From positions 248,001 to 312,000 of the forward strand of contig NZ_BDBE01000030.1 in the NCBI RefSeq assembly GCF_001612825.1: DNA of 64,000 bases, read 5' to 3'. The position numbers were made by a program, and so were the translations under genes. The notes under the pieces are model-generated. The model searched no databases. It saw only the letters and a program-made list of their open reading frames with translations, and was not told where the DNA came from. This stretch comes from Nocardia caishijiensis NBRC 108228. Its GTDB lineage: Bacteria > Actinomycetota > Actinomycetes > Mycobacteriales > Mycobacteriaceae. Position 1 is the first letter of the stretch; every line of letters starts with the position of its first letter. Shown here in pieces: positions 1 through 8,058 of the stretch.

Positions 1-459
1 CCGTCGCGCGCGGTCGAGCGCGAGCAGCAACCACGCCATGTCGTCGTAGTACCGGTTCGTCCACCCGGTGACGTTGCGGGTCCGGATCCCCCGTGCCAGC
101 GCCACCACCCGGTCGACGCGCTCGGGTGTGCGGGCGCGCTCGGCGGCGTCGATCGCGCAATCGACCAGGTGGGCCTGCCACCAATAGCACCACCGCCCGA
201 ACGACTGGTCGGTGAGCGAGGCGGGCCAGACCAGAGTGCCGAGTTGCCGCTGCGGCAACCCCCACAGTGATCGGACGTGCCGGGTGACGATCGCCCGCTC
301 GGCCAGGTCGGCGCGCCGTCCGCTCTCCCCTGGCACCGCCGCGCCACCGCGCGTGATCGCGCCGGTCCTGGTCGGCGGGGACAGTGCGGTGAGTGCCACC
401 GCCGCGCCCGCGCCCCACAGCACCCGGCGGCGGCTGATCCCGTTGCCGTGCCGCTCCAC
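1..459 (-). CDS. Glycoside hydrolase family 76 (alpha-1,6-mannanase-like), exported, 5' part only
   Basis: The reverse-strand frame is open from a GTG at 459 to the window edge, so only about 153 N-terminal codons are visible. Residues 9-25 form a twin-arginine-type signal (SRRRVLW followed by an Ala/Gly/Leu-rich stretch), which suggests Tat export. Near residue 137 the segment NRYYDDMAWLLLAL carries the paired aspartates that are catalytic in GH76 enzymes. Known members cut alpha-1,6-mannan backbones; in a mycolata cell a role in lipomannan-type glycan turnover is an inference. The C-terminal two thirds lie outside the window, so completeness cannot be judged. Confidence 0.72.
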   Translation of the reverse strand, partial: MERHGNGISRRRVLWGAGAAVALTALSPPTRTGAITRGGAAVPGESGRRADLAERAIVTRHVRSLWGLPQRQLGTLVWPASLTDQSFGRWCYWWQAHLVDCAIDAAERARTPERVDRVVALARGIRTRNVTGWTNRYYDDMAWLLLALDRARR

Positions 460-988
460 TCGACTCCCTCACTGGACACCATCCCGGGCCAGGCACCGTA
501 TCGCCGCTGCCCGGCGTCGGCATGGCCGACCGGTGAACCGTGCCGGTGACGCGCGCATCGATCGGCTGAACACGGCATCGCGCCACCGTCGGAAACGCGC
601 GACAGGCGACACGAGAGATGTTCGGCCGCAGGATGTCTCACCATTGTCGGCCCACAACGGCTACGGTGGTGCCGTGGCAAGGGACGAGACGTCCCACCGG
701 CCCGCAGATCGTGCGGGTGCTCGAAGGCCACGGGGTCGAAGAAACAGCAAGCGTCACCGAGCTCGACGGTGCGGATACACAGGCGTATTCGTGCCGCTGC
801 GCGGCGGTGCCGTGTTGATGTCGTTGGGGTAGCCAGGATGTGACGAACACGATGCTGACAAGTAGCCATTCGCAGCATTTCTCGTGTCGAAGCCATGTCT
901 TTTCGCGAGTCATCCCCAAAACTGTCGACGATGCGGTAACTTAGCGGCTGCTTTGCCAATGATTGTCTGTGTGAAAGGAATTGGGTTC
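460..988. other. Intergenic region without a convincing gene
   Basis: About 530 bases between the divergent GH76 gene and the LGFP gene. Short open frames exist, for example from a GTG at 671 to about 815 and from a GTG at 674 to 832. They have no ribosome binding site and mixed codon use, and their products resemble nothing I know. The last 150 bases are less GC-rich and probably hold the promoter of the next gene. No RNA gene was recognised. Confidence 0.5.
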
Positions 989-1327
989 ATGGGATTCGAA
1001 GCCACGGGAGCGATCGGCGACCACTACAACGAAGCCGGTGGCGCGTCGAGCCCCCTCGGCGAGCCGATCTCGGCGGAACTGGATGCCCCCAACGGCGGCA
1101 AGTACCAGGAGTTCACCGGCGGCGTCATCTACTTCAAGCTCCCCACCGGGGCCAAGACCGTCTACGGCGCGATCCGTCAGGCGTGGGAGGCCGAGGGCGG
1201 CGCGGGCGGCCGTCTCGGCTACCCGACCTCCGACGAGCAGGACATCGAGGGCGGCAAGATCAGCCACTTCGAGAACGGTACGATCAGCTACTCGATCGCC
1301 GACGATGCGGTGACGATCAACGCCTAG
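989..1327 (+). CDS. LGFP-repeat protein, 112 aa
   Basis: Two tandem LGFP repeats fill the protein, roughly residues 8-56 and 57-106. The signatures are SSPLGEP, YQEFTGGVIYF, GRLGYPTSDEQ and ISHFENGTISY. LGFP repeats are known from actinobacterial surface proteins, where they are thought to bind the cell wall. Start: ATG 989 has an AAAGGA sequence about 9 bases upstream; an in-frame GTG at 971 lacks one. No signal peptide precedes the repeats, which is odd for a wall-binding module, so export would need another route. It is a single-gene unit ended by a strong hairpin. Confidence 0.85.
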   Translation: MGFEATGAIGDHYNEAGGASSPLGEPISAELDAPNGGKYQEFTGGVIYFKLPTGAKTVYGAIRQAWEAEGGAGGRLGYPTSDEQDIEGGKISHFENGTISYSIADDAVTINA

Positions 1328-1341
1328 CGTGATCTTCGCCG

Positions 1342-1372
1342 GTGGGCACCGATCCGACGGGTCGGTGCCCAC
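1342..1372 (+). terminator. Intrinsic hairpin terminator after the LGFP gene
   Basis: Perfect 11-bp inverted repeat, GTGGGCACCGA (1342-1352) and its complement (1362-1372), around a 9-base loop, starting 14 bases after the stop codon. No T-run follows, as is common in actinobacteria. Confidence 0.7.
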
Positions 1373-1466
1373 TGTCGTGTCCCGGTCTTGATCGGCCAAG
1401 GCCTGCGTATTCGCTCGGTAGCGGGGTACACGCCACCCACCTGAATTGTCGATGATGGGAGGCGTC

Positions 1467-2081
1467 ATGGTGAACGTCGACGAGAAAGGCACGACCGGGC
1501 GAGGCGGACGACTGCACATCCCACGCAGCCGCGGCGCGCTCGGCGGCCTCGCGGTGCTGCTCCTCGGTCTCTGGGGTGCGCTCATACCGTTCATCGGGCC
1601 GTACTTCGATTTCGCCTACACACCCGACGAGCCGTGGGTCTGGACGACGGCACGCGGCTGGTTGCAGGTGCTACCCGGTGTGGTCGCGATCGTGGGTGGC
1701 CTGCTGATGTTGATGAGCCGCAACCGGGTGGTCGCCAGTTTCGGCGCCTGGCTCGGTGTGGCCGCGGGCGCGTGGTTCGTGATCGGACCGTTCCTCGCCG
1801 CACTGTTCCGGCTCGGGGACATGGGTGAACCGGTGGCCGGGTCGGACGTCAAGCGCGCACTGGTGCAGCTGACGTTCTTCTACGGGCTCGGCGCACTGAT
1901 CCTGTTCTTCGCCGCCGGCTCGCTGGGCAGGCTGTCGGTCCGCAGCACCCGTGACATCGCTTTCGCCGAACGTACCCGCGTGGTCGGGGACGAACGGGCT
2001 CCCGTGGTGACCGACGACGCCGTTCCCACCCAGGGCGCGCACACCCGGGGATTCGGCGGTATCCGGCACCGGCCGGTGTGA
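1467..2081 (+). CDS. Four-helix integral membrane protein, 204 aa
   Basis: Four predicted transmembrane segments, roughly residues 22-45, 68-88, 92-115 and 130-152. There is a basic N-terminal tail and a polar cytoplasmic tail of about 50 residues. The segment between helices 1 and 2 (FDFAYTPDEPWVW) is aromatic. The start at ATG 1467 is preceded by TGGGAGG at 1456-1462; GTG 1470 would be equally well spaced. I do not recognise a function. Similar small membrane proteins are common in actinomycetes. It converges on the next reverse-strand gene with a four-base gap. Confidence 0.75.
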   Translation: MVNVDEKGTTGRGGRLHIPRSRGALGGLAVLLLGLWGALIPFIGPYFDFAYTPDEPWVWTTARGWLQVLPGVVAIVGGLLMLMSRNRVVASFGAWLGVAAGAWFVIGPFLAALFRLGDMGEPVAGSDVKRALVQLTFFYGLGALILFFAAGSLGRLSVRSTRDIAFAERTRVVGDERAPVVTDDAVPTQGAHTRGFGGIRHRPV

Positions 2082-2085
2082 GCGG

Positions 2086-2346
2086 TCAGGCGGTCTTGAC
2101 CGTGACCATCGTGTCGGCGCTCGGGTAGTCGAGGACGCGCAGCCGCCCGGTGACCAGGTCGACGGTGTCGGCCACCACGCGGCCCGCGCGGCGCGCGTCG
2201 TCGGCGAAGCTGGTGCTCACCACCCGGTAGCTGCGCTTGGCGGTGAGCACGATGTCGCCCGCGCGCAGATGACCAGCGGAGCGGGGCGCGCCCGCGATGT
2301 CCTCGGCCGCGCCGGTCCCTCTGATGAGCTCGATCAACTTCAGCAC
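2086..2346 (-). CDS. Hypothetical protein, 86 aa
   Basis: A short soluble protein starting at GTG 2346, chosen because CTGGAG lies six bases upstream. Longer in-frame starts reach back to 2460 but have no binding site. The sequence has an amphipathic start (LKLIELIRG) and beta-rich segments (GDIVLTAKRSYRVV, MVTVKT). No family was recognised. Its upstream region abuts, head to head, the regulated promoter of the glycosyltransferase operon. Confidence 0.6.
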   Translation of the reverse strand: MLKLIELIRGTGAAEDIAGAPRSAGHLRAGDIVLTAKRSYRVVSTSFADDARRAGRVVADTVDLVTGRLRVLDYPSADTMVTVKTA

Positions 2347-2494
2347 TGTGTTCTCCAGCCTGTGAAAACGCCGCCTGACGTCCCGTCCGCCGGGTCGGCG
2401 AGCGGTATCCAGCTCTCTGTACCCCGAATCGTGACGGTTGAACCCTCCGATTCCGGGCACTCGTCGCAGTCCGGCGAGCTACGTCGTAGGGCGT

Positions 2495-2533
2495 CCAGGT
2501 AATTCCCAGGTCAGGCGCAGGTCCGCTCCAGGC
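2495..2533 (+). promoter_or_regulatory. Four phased CCAGGT direct repeats, probable response-regulator site
   Basis: The hexamers CCAGGT (2495), CCAGGT (2506), GCAGGT (2517) and CCAGGC (2528) recur with an exact 11-bp period, so all face the same side of the helix. Such phased direct repeats are typical of OmpR/PhoB-type regulators. CACTGT at 2542-2547 could be a -10 element placing transcription at or next to ATG 2555. The same repeat design precedes the response-regulator gene at 5882. Confidence 0.6.
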
Positions 2534-2554
2534 TGGGCGATCACTGTCGGTGTC

Positions 2555-3781
2555 ATGACCGACACAGACACCGCCCCGTGGGCGGCAACCGTGGCCGAGG
2601 TGACCACCGCCCCCGGGGTGGACGTGGTCGTTCCGGTCTACAACGAGGAAAACGACCTGGCCGACTGTGTGCGCAGGCTGCACGCGTTCCTGCGTGACGG
2701 GTTCCCGTTCACCGCGCGCATCACGATCGCCGACAACGCCTCCTCCGACAACACCCTGCTGATCGCCCAGCATCTGGCCACCGAACTCGACGGCGTGCGC
2801 GTGGTGCACCTGGACCGCAAGGGTCGGGGGCGGGCGCTGCACACCGTGTGGGCTGCCTCCGACGCGCAGGTGGTCGCCTATATGGACGTCGACCTGTCGA
2901 CCGATCTCAACGCCGTGCTGCCCCTCGTCGCGCCGCTGATGTCGGGGCATTCCGAGATCGCGATCGGTTCCCGGCTGGCCACCTCGGCCCGGGTGGTGCG
3001 TGGACCCAAGCGGGAGCTGATCTCGCGCGGCTACAACCTGCTGCTGCGCACCTGCCTGGGGGTGCGGTTCTCCGACGCCCAGTGCGGCTTCAAGGCGATG
3101 CGTGCCGACGTGGCGCGCGCACTGCTGCCGATGGTGCGCGATCGAGAGTGGTTCTTCGACACCGAGCTGCTCGTCTTGGCCGAGCGGGCCGGGTTGCGCA
3201 TCCATGAAGTGCCCGTCGACTGGATCGACGATCCCGACAGCCGCGTCGATATCGTCGACACCGTCCGCAAGGATCTGTTGGGAATGTGGCGCCTCGGTCG
3301 GGAGCTGGTCAGCGGACGACTGCCGCTGGCCGAGCTGCGCGCCGCGAGTGGCCGGGAACCGCTCGTTCCCGGCGTGCCGTCGGGGATGGTGGGGCAGCTG
3401 GTGCGCTTCGCCCTCGTCGGTGTGTTGTCGACGCTGGCGTATGTCGCGTTGTATCTGCTGCTGCAACCGGTGACGGGGGCGCAGGCGGCGAACCTGCTCG
3501 CCCTGCTGGTGACCGCGGTGGCGAACACCGCGACCAATCGAGCCTTCACCTTCGGTATCCGCGGCCCCCGGGGCCGTGCGGCCCAGCATGTCCAGGGGCT
3601 GGTGATCTTCGTATGCGGTCTCCTCATCACCAGCGGGTCGTTGTTCGCGTTGCACCGCTGGGCCCCCGGCGCGTCGGTGCACAGCGAGCTGGCGGTGCTG
3701 GTCGTCGCGAATTGTGTCGCCACGCTTGTTCGTTTCGTCGGGCTGCGGTGGGTGTTCCGTGCTGCGGGTGATCGCCGATGA
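2555..3781 (+). CDS. Bifunctional GT2 glycosyltransferase/GtrA membrane protein, 408 aa
   Basis: Residues 22-250 are a GT2 domain of the dolichol-phosphate-mannose synthase type: VDVVVPVYNEE at the nucleotide site, MDVDLST (D111, D113) as the DXD-like metal motif, and QCGFKAMR near the acceptor loop. Residues 280-405 form a GtrA domain of four membrane helices (FALVGVLSTLAYVALYLLL onward). Such fusions transfer a sugar to polyprenyl phosphate and move the lipid-linked sugar across the membrane. The GT39 gene that starts inside its stop codon (ATGA) is the expected user of that donor. ATG 2555 is chosen because phased operator repeats end 22 bases upstream; an earlier ATG at 2438 would put those repeats inside the gene. 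Confidence 0.88.
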   Translation: MTDTDTAPWAATVAEVTTAPGVDVVVPVYNEENDLADCVRRLHAFLRDGFPFTARITIADNASSDNTLLIAQHLATELDGVRVVHLDRKGRGRALHTVWAASDAQVVAYMDVDLSTDLNAVLPLVAPLMSGHSEIAIGSRLATSARVVRGPKRELISRGYNLLLRTCLGVRFSDAQCGFKAMRADVARALLPMVRDREWFFDTELLVLAERAGLRIHEVPVDWIDDPDSRVDIVDTVRKDLLGMWRLGRELVSGRLPLAELRAASGREPLVPGVPSGMVGQLVRFALVGVLSTLAYVALYLLLQPVTGAQAANLLALLVTAVANTATNRAFTFGIRGPRGRAAQHVQGLVIFVCGLLITSGSLFALHRWAPGASVHSELAVLVVANCVATLVRFVGLRWVFRAAGDRR

Positions 3782-5778
3782 CCACGCTGATCGCGAGGCC
3801 GGAAGCCGAACCGGCAGTGAATAATTCGGCGACCCGGCCGAAATGGGAGTTTCCGGCGCTTGCTGTCCTGCTGATCGGCACGGCGGTGGCCTACTTGTGC
3901 AACCTCACCGCCAACGGCTGGGCCAATTCGTTCTACGCGGCCGCCGTGCAGGCCGGTTCGGTGTCGTGGAAGGCGTTCTTCTTCGGGTCGTCGGACGCGG
4001 CGAACGCGATCACGGTCGACAAGACCCCGGCCGCGCTGTGGCCGATGGAGTTGTCGGCGCGGTTGTTCGGATTCAGCAGTTGGAGCATGCTCGGGCCGCA
4101 GGTGCTGCTCGGCGTCGCGTCGGTGGGGCTGCTGTGGGCGACGGTTCGCCGGTATCACGGTGCGGCGGCCGGTCTGCTCGCCGGTCTCGGGCTGGCCCTG
4201 ACTCCGGTGGCGGCGTTGATGTTCCGGTTCAACAACCCCGACGCGCTGCTGGTGTTCCTGATGATCGCCGCGGCCTGGGCCCTGTTGCGCGCCACCGAAT
4301 CCGGGCGCGTGCGCTGGTTGGTGTTGTGCGGGCTGTTCATGGGGTTCGGCTTCCTGGCCAAGCAACTGCAGGTGCTGTTGGTCCTCCCGGCCCTGGTGCT
4401 GGTGTACCTGTTCGCCGGGCCGCCGAAACTGGGGACCCGCGTGCTGCACCTGTTCGCCGCCGGTGCCGCCATGGTGGTCGGCGCGGGTTGGTGGGTACTG
4501 ATCGCGCAGCTGTGGCCGGTCGATTCCCGACCCTACTTCGGTGGCTCGCAGAACAATTCGATCATCGAACTGACCCTCGGCTACAACGGTCTCGGCCGAC
4601 TGAGCGGCAACGAAACCGGCAGTGTCGGTCCGGGCGGTGAGCTGCCCCCGGGCGGCAACGGCATGTGGGGGCAGACCGGCCTCACTCGATTGTTCGACTC
4701 GGCGCAGGGTGGGCAGATCGCGTGGTTGCTGCCCGCCGCGCTGATCCTGACGGTCGTGGCGCTGGTCGTCTACGGCCGGGCGCCGCGCACCGACCTGCGG
4801 CGGGCGTCGGTTCTGCTGTGGGGCGGTTGGCTGTTGGTCACCGCCGCGGTGTTCAGCTTCATGCAGGGGATCTTCCACCAGTACTACACCGTCGCCCTCG
4901 CGCCCGCGATCGCCGCGCTCACCGCCATCGGCGCGGTGCTGCTCCGGCACCGTCGCGAGCGGCTGTGGGCGCGCGGATGCGCGGCCGCGACGATGGCGGT
5001 GACCACCGCGACGGCCTGGGTACTGCTCTCGCGCACCAGCGATTTCGTGCCGTGGCTGCGGTGGGTCGTCCTGGTCGGCGGAATCGGCGCGACGCTCGCC
5101 TTGTCGCTGCCACCCGCGCCCAAACGTTCGGGGGTGGCGGCCCTGCTGGCCGGTGCTGTCGCACTCGCCGGGCCTGCCGCTTACACCGTCGAGACCATCG
5201 CGTCGGTCAATACCGGGTCCATCCCCAGCGCCGGGCCGGACGTCCGAGGTGGGTGGGGCATGCCCGGCGGCGGCATGCCGGAGGGTCGGGGCGACCGGGG
5301 AGCGCCAGGTGTCGCCACGGGTAGTCCTTTCGGCGCCATCCCTGGCGACGGCGCCGCTCAGCCCGGCGCGGCGGATGAGGCTCTGATGCCGGGCGGGGGT
5401 GGTGCTCCGAACGGTCGTGGTGACGGCGGTTTCCTCGGTGGCGCGAGTCAGGTGAGCGAGGCGGTGATCGCCCTGCTCACCGACAACGCGGACGCCTACA
5501 CCTGGGCCGCGGCGGCCACCGGCTCGAACTCCGCCGCGACCTACCAGCTGGCCACCGAACTGCCGGTGATGTCGCTGGGCGGATTCAACGGCAGCGACCC
5601 GTACCCCACCCTCGCGCAATTCCAGCAGTACGTGGCCGACGGCCGGATCCACTATTTCATCGGCGGCGGCGCCGGTGGACCGGGTGCGCGCGGCGACGAC
5701 GCGATCACCGCCTGGGTGACGCAGAACTTCACCGCCCAGCAGGTCGACGGCGTCACCGTCTACGACCTGACCAGCTGA
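3778..5778 (+). CDS. GT39-family integral membrane glycosyltransferase, 666 aa
   Basis: A polytopic protein of the ArnT/PMT superfamily, which transfers sugar from a polyprenyl-phosphate carrier to an extracytoplasmic acceptor. Helix 1 is followed by the first external loop with NSFYAAAVQAGSVSWKAFF and ITVDKTPAALWP, typical of actinobacterial members. About ten further hydrophobic segments reach residue 490. A Gly/Pro/Met-rich low-complexity linker (about 490-560) leads to a soluble C-terminal domain of about 110 residues ending VDGVTVYDL, probably outside the membrane. Translation overlaps the GT2/GtrA gene by four bases, and a strong terminator follows. The acceptor is unknown. Confidence 0.87.
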   Translation: MTTLIARPEAEPAVNNSATRPKWEFPALAVLLIGTAVAYLCNLTANGWANSFYAAAVQAGSVSWKAFFFGSSDAANAITVDKTPAALWPMELSARLFGFSSWSMLGPQVLLGVASVGLLWATVRRYHGAAAGLLAGLGLALTPVAALMFRFNNPDALLVFLMIAAAWALLRATESGRVRWLVLCGLFMGFGFLAKQLQVLLVLPALVLVYLFAGPPKLGTRVLHLFAAGAAMVVGAGWWVLIAQLWPVDSRPYFGGSQNNSIIELTLGYNGLGRLSGNETGSVGPGGELPPGGNGMWGQTGLTRLFDSAQGGQIAWLLPAALILTVVALVVYGRAPRTDLRRASVLLWGGWLLVTAAVFSFMQGIFHQYYTVALAPAIAALTAIGAVLLRHRRERLWARGCAAATMAVTTATAWVLLSRTSDFVPWLRWVVLVGGIGATLALSLPPAPKRSGVAALLAGAVALAGPAAYTVETIASVNTGSIPSAGPDVRGGWGMPGGGMPEGRGDRGAPGVATGSPFGAIPGDGAAQPGAADEALMPGGGGAPNGRGDGGFLGGASQVSEAVIALLTDNADAYTWAAAATGSNSAATYQLATELPVMSLGGFNGSDPYPTLAQFQQYVADGRIHYFIGGGAGGPGARGDDAITAWVTQNFTAQQVDGVTVYDLTS

Positions 5779-5782
5779 ACCT

Positions 5783-5819
5783 CGGGTACGCGACGACCGT
5801 CGAGGTCGTCGCGTACCCG
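5783..5819 (+). terminator. Strong hairpin terminator of the GT operon
   Basis: Perfect 16-bp arms (5783-5798 and 5804-5819) around a GTCGA loop, four bases after the GT39 stop. It separates the glycosyltransferase operon from the two-component genes. Confidence 0.8.
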
Positions 5820-5822
5820 TTC

Positions 5823-5850
5823 ACAGGAAACGCCCAGTTTCCTTCCAGGT
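5823..5850 (+). promoter_or_regulatory. Three phased CCAGGT-like repeats upstream of the response regulator
   Basis: ACAGGA (5823), CCAGTT (5834) and CCAGGT (5845) have the same 11-bp spacing as the four repeats before the GT2/GtrA gene. CATGCT at 5870-5875 sits about seven bases before ATG 5882, the distance expected for a -10 element of a leaderless transcript. The shared motif points to autoregulation and co-regulation of the GT operon by this system. Confidence 0.55.
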
Positions 5851-5881
5851 CCGTGTGCGGTGGGCCAGCCATGCTGAAACC

Positions 5882-6583
5882 ATGAGCGCCGACAAGCCCG
5901 AAGCCCGCATCCTCGTCGTGGACGACGAACCGATGATCGTCGAGTTGCTGAGCACCAGCCTGCGATTCCAGGGTTTCGAGGTGGCGACCGCGGCCGACGG
6001 CGCGGCCGCGCTCGACGCGACACGTAAGTTCCGTCCCGACGCCCTGGTCGTGGACGTGATGATGCCCGGCATGGACGGTTTCACCCTGCTGCGCCGGTTG
6101 CGTGCCGACGGTGTGATGGCCCCGGTACTGTTCCTGACCGCTCGCGATCAGACCGAGTCCAAACTGACCGGTCTCGGTCTCGGCGCCGACGACTACGTGA
6201 CCAAACCGTTCAGCCTCGAGGAGGTGATCGCCCGCATCCGGGTGATCCTGCGCCGGGCGGGCGCGGCGGCTTCGGAACGGAGCCCGAGATTGCGCGTCGC
6301 CGACATCGAGCTCGACGACGAGAGCCATGAAGTGTTCAAGGCAGGGGAGCCGGTGAGTTTGTCACCGACCGAATTCACGCTGCTGCGCTACTTCATGGTG
6401 AACGCGGGCAAGGTGCTGAGCAAGCCGATGATCCTGGATCACGTGTGGCACTACGACTTCGGTGGTGACGCGAACATCGTCGAGTCCTACGTGTCGTACC
6501 TGCGACGCAAGGTCGACACCACCGAACCCAAGCTGCTGCACACCTTGCGCAGCGTCGGCTACGTGCTGCGGGAACCGCGATGA
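5882..6583 (+). CDS. OmpR/PhoB-family response regulator, 233 aa
   Basis: Residues 8-122 are a receiver domain: acidic pair D14-D15 (LVVDDEP), phospho-acceptor D58 (VVDVMMPGMDG) and the conserved lysine in DDYVTKPFS. Residues 138-233 are a winged-helix DNA-binding domain (LSPTEFTLLRYFMVNAGKV to VGYVLREP). ATG 5882 is the start because promoter-like and repeat sequences lie directly before it. It shares an ATGA overlap with the sensor kinase gene. The phased CCAGGT repeats before its own gene and before the GT operon are its most likely targets. Confidence 0.93.
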   Translation: MSADKPEARILVVDDEPMIVELLSTSLRFQGFEVATAADGAAALDATRKFRPDALVVDVMMPGMDGFTLLRRLRADGVMAPVLFLTARDQTESKLTGLGLGADDYVTKPFSLEEVIARIRVILRRAGAAASERSPRLRVADIELDDESHEVFKAGEPVSLSPTEFTLLRYFMVNAGKVLSKPMILDHVWHYDFGGDANIVESYVSYLRRKVDTTEPKLLHTLRSVGYVLREPR

Positions 6584-8058
6584 CCGTATTCGCCGCGGCG
6601 GCACGGCGATTCGCCGCGGTGCCGCTGCGGGTCGGACTGGTGCTCGTGCTGCTCGCGCTCGCGGCGGTGGTGCTCACCTCGGTCGGTGCGGTCGTCACCA
6701 CGGTGATGTCGAATTCCCTCACCGACCGAGTCGACGAACAGTTGATCGACGCCGCGCGGACCTGGGCGCAGCCGCGAGCGATGAAACAGGTCACCGACGC
6801 GGCGGGCACCACCCGCTGGGTACCCGCCGACGCACCGAACGGCGTACCGCTGGAAGGCGAGCAGCCGCGCCGCTTCGCCGAGATCCGAACCGGGCCCGAC
6901 GGCGAGGTCTATCTCGAGTCGCCCGGCGCGACCGACGGCTCCGCCGGGCTACCGGATGCCACCGGCGGCGATCCCGGACCGCGCACCGTCGATTCCCGCA
7001 GTGGCCCCGACACCAGCTGGCGGGTGCTGACCACCACGAACGAGCACGGCTCGGTCACCGTCGGGCTGTCGCTGTCGGAAACCCGGCAGACGATCACGGG
7101 TCTGCTGCTGGTGCAGCTCGTCGCGGGCGTCATCGCGTTGCTGCTGCTCGGTGTCGTCGGCTACCTGGTGGTGCAGTGGAGCCTGCGCCCGCTGCGCGCG
7201 GTGGAGGAGACCGCGGCCGCCATCGCGGACGGTGACCTGCACCGTCGTGTCCCCGTGCGGGGTGTCGACACCGAGGTCGACCATCTGGCCCGCTCACTGA
7301 ACGTGATGCTCACCCGTATCCAGGACGGTGTCGCCGCGACCGAGGCCTCGGAGGCGGCGGCGCGCCGGTCCGAGTCGCGGATGCGGGAGTTCGTCGCCGA
7401 CGCCAGCCATGAACTGCGCACCCCGCTCACCACCATCCGCGGCTTCGCCGAGCTGTACCGGCACGGGCACCGCGCCGACCCCGAGACCCTGTTCGGTCGC
7501 ATCGAGGCCGAGTCCATCCGGATGGGCGGGCTCGTCGGTGACCTGCTGATGCTGGCCAACCTCGACGCCAACCGCCCCCTCGAGCGGGCGCCGGTGGATC
7601 TGCTCGCGCTGGCCCGCGACGCGGTGGGCGATGCCCACGCGCGCGATGCCGGGCAGCCGGTTCCCCGGTCGCTCGACCTGGAAGTGGTCGGTGACGGCGC
7701 GATGGTCGTCCTCGGCGACGAGGCACGGCTGCGGCAGGTCCTGGCGAACCTGCTCGGCAACGCCCTCACCCACACCCCGCCCGGTAGCCCGATCATGGTG
7801 CGTCTGCGTCCTGGTGACGACGAGGTCGCCGTCGACGTCGTCGACGAGGGGCCCGGCCTGTCGGAACAGGCGGCGGCTCGGGTGTTCGAACGGTTCTACC
7901 GCACCGACGACTCGCGCGCCCGATCCAGCGGCGGCTCGGGCCTCGGGCTGTCGATCGTGCAGGCCCTGGTGGCGGCGCACGGCGGCCACGTCGGAGTCGC
8001 GAGCACACCCGGTCGTGGTGCCACCTTCACCGTGGTGCTGCCCCGCGACGGTCGCTGA
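6580..8058 (+). CDS. Membrane sensor histidine kinase, 492 aa
   Basis: An N-terminal helix (about 18-42), an extracytoplasmic sensor of about 120 residues rich in Gly/Pro/Asp, and a second helix (about 170-195) precede a HAMP segment. The dimerisation/phosphotransfer motif is ASHELRTPLTTIRGF with H277. The ATPase domain has an N box (LANLLGNALTHTPPG), DEGPGLSE and GGSGLGLSI. It is the partner of the response regulator, translated from an overlapping ATGA. Its stop abuts the stop of the convergent transporter gene with no spacer. The signal sensed is unknown; envelope or glycan stress is a guess from the neighbouring glycosyltransferases. Confidence 0.92.
   Translation: MTVFAAAARRFAAVPLRVGLVLVLLALAAVVLTSVGAVVTTVMSNSLTDRVDEQLIDAARTWAQPRAMKQVTDAAGTTRWVPADAPNGVPLEGEQPRRFAEIRTGPDGEVYLESPGATDGSAGLPDATGGDPGPRTVDSRSGPDTSWRVLTTTNEHGSVTVGLSLSETRQTITGLLLVQLVAGVIALLLLGVVGYLVVQWSLRPLRAVEETAAAIADGDLHRRVPVRGVDTEVDHLARSLNVMLTRIQDGVAATEASEAAARRSESRMREFVADASHELRTPLTTIRGFAELYRHGHRADPETLFGRIEAESIRMGGLVGDLLMLANLDANRPLERAPVDLLALARDAVGDAHARDAGQPVPRSLDLEVVGDGAMVVLGDEARLRQVLANLLGNALTHTPPGSPIMVRLRPGDDEVAVDVVDEGPGLSEQAAARVFERFYRTDDSRARSSGGSGLGLSIVQALVAAHGGHVGVASTPGRGATFTVVLPRDGR

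Noticed and set aside
671..832. Two overlapping short frames in the first intergenic region
   Set aside because: No ribosome binding site, inconsistent codon use and no recognisable product.
1415..1435. GTAGCGGGGTAC as another island palindrome
   Set aside because: Its right half is GTAC rather than CTAC, the spacing box is absent, and the downstream gene is an ordinary membrane protein outside the island.
3031..5652. 873-codon reverse frame opposite the glycosyltransferase operon
   Set aside because: Antisense shadow in very GC-rich DNA: Arg/Gln/His-rich, no domain, while the forward frames have complete families.
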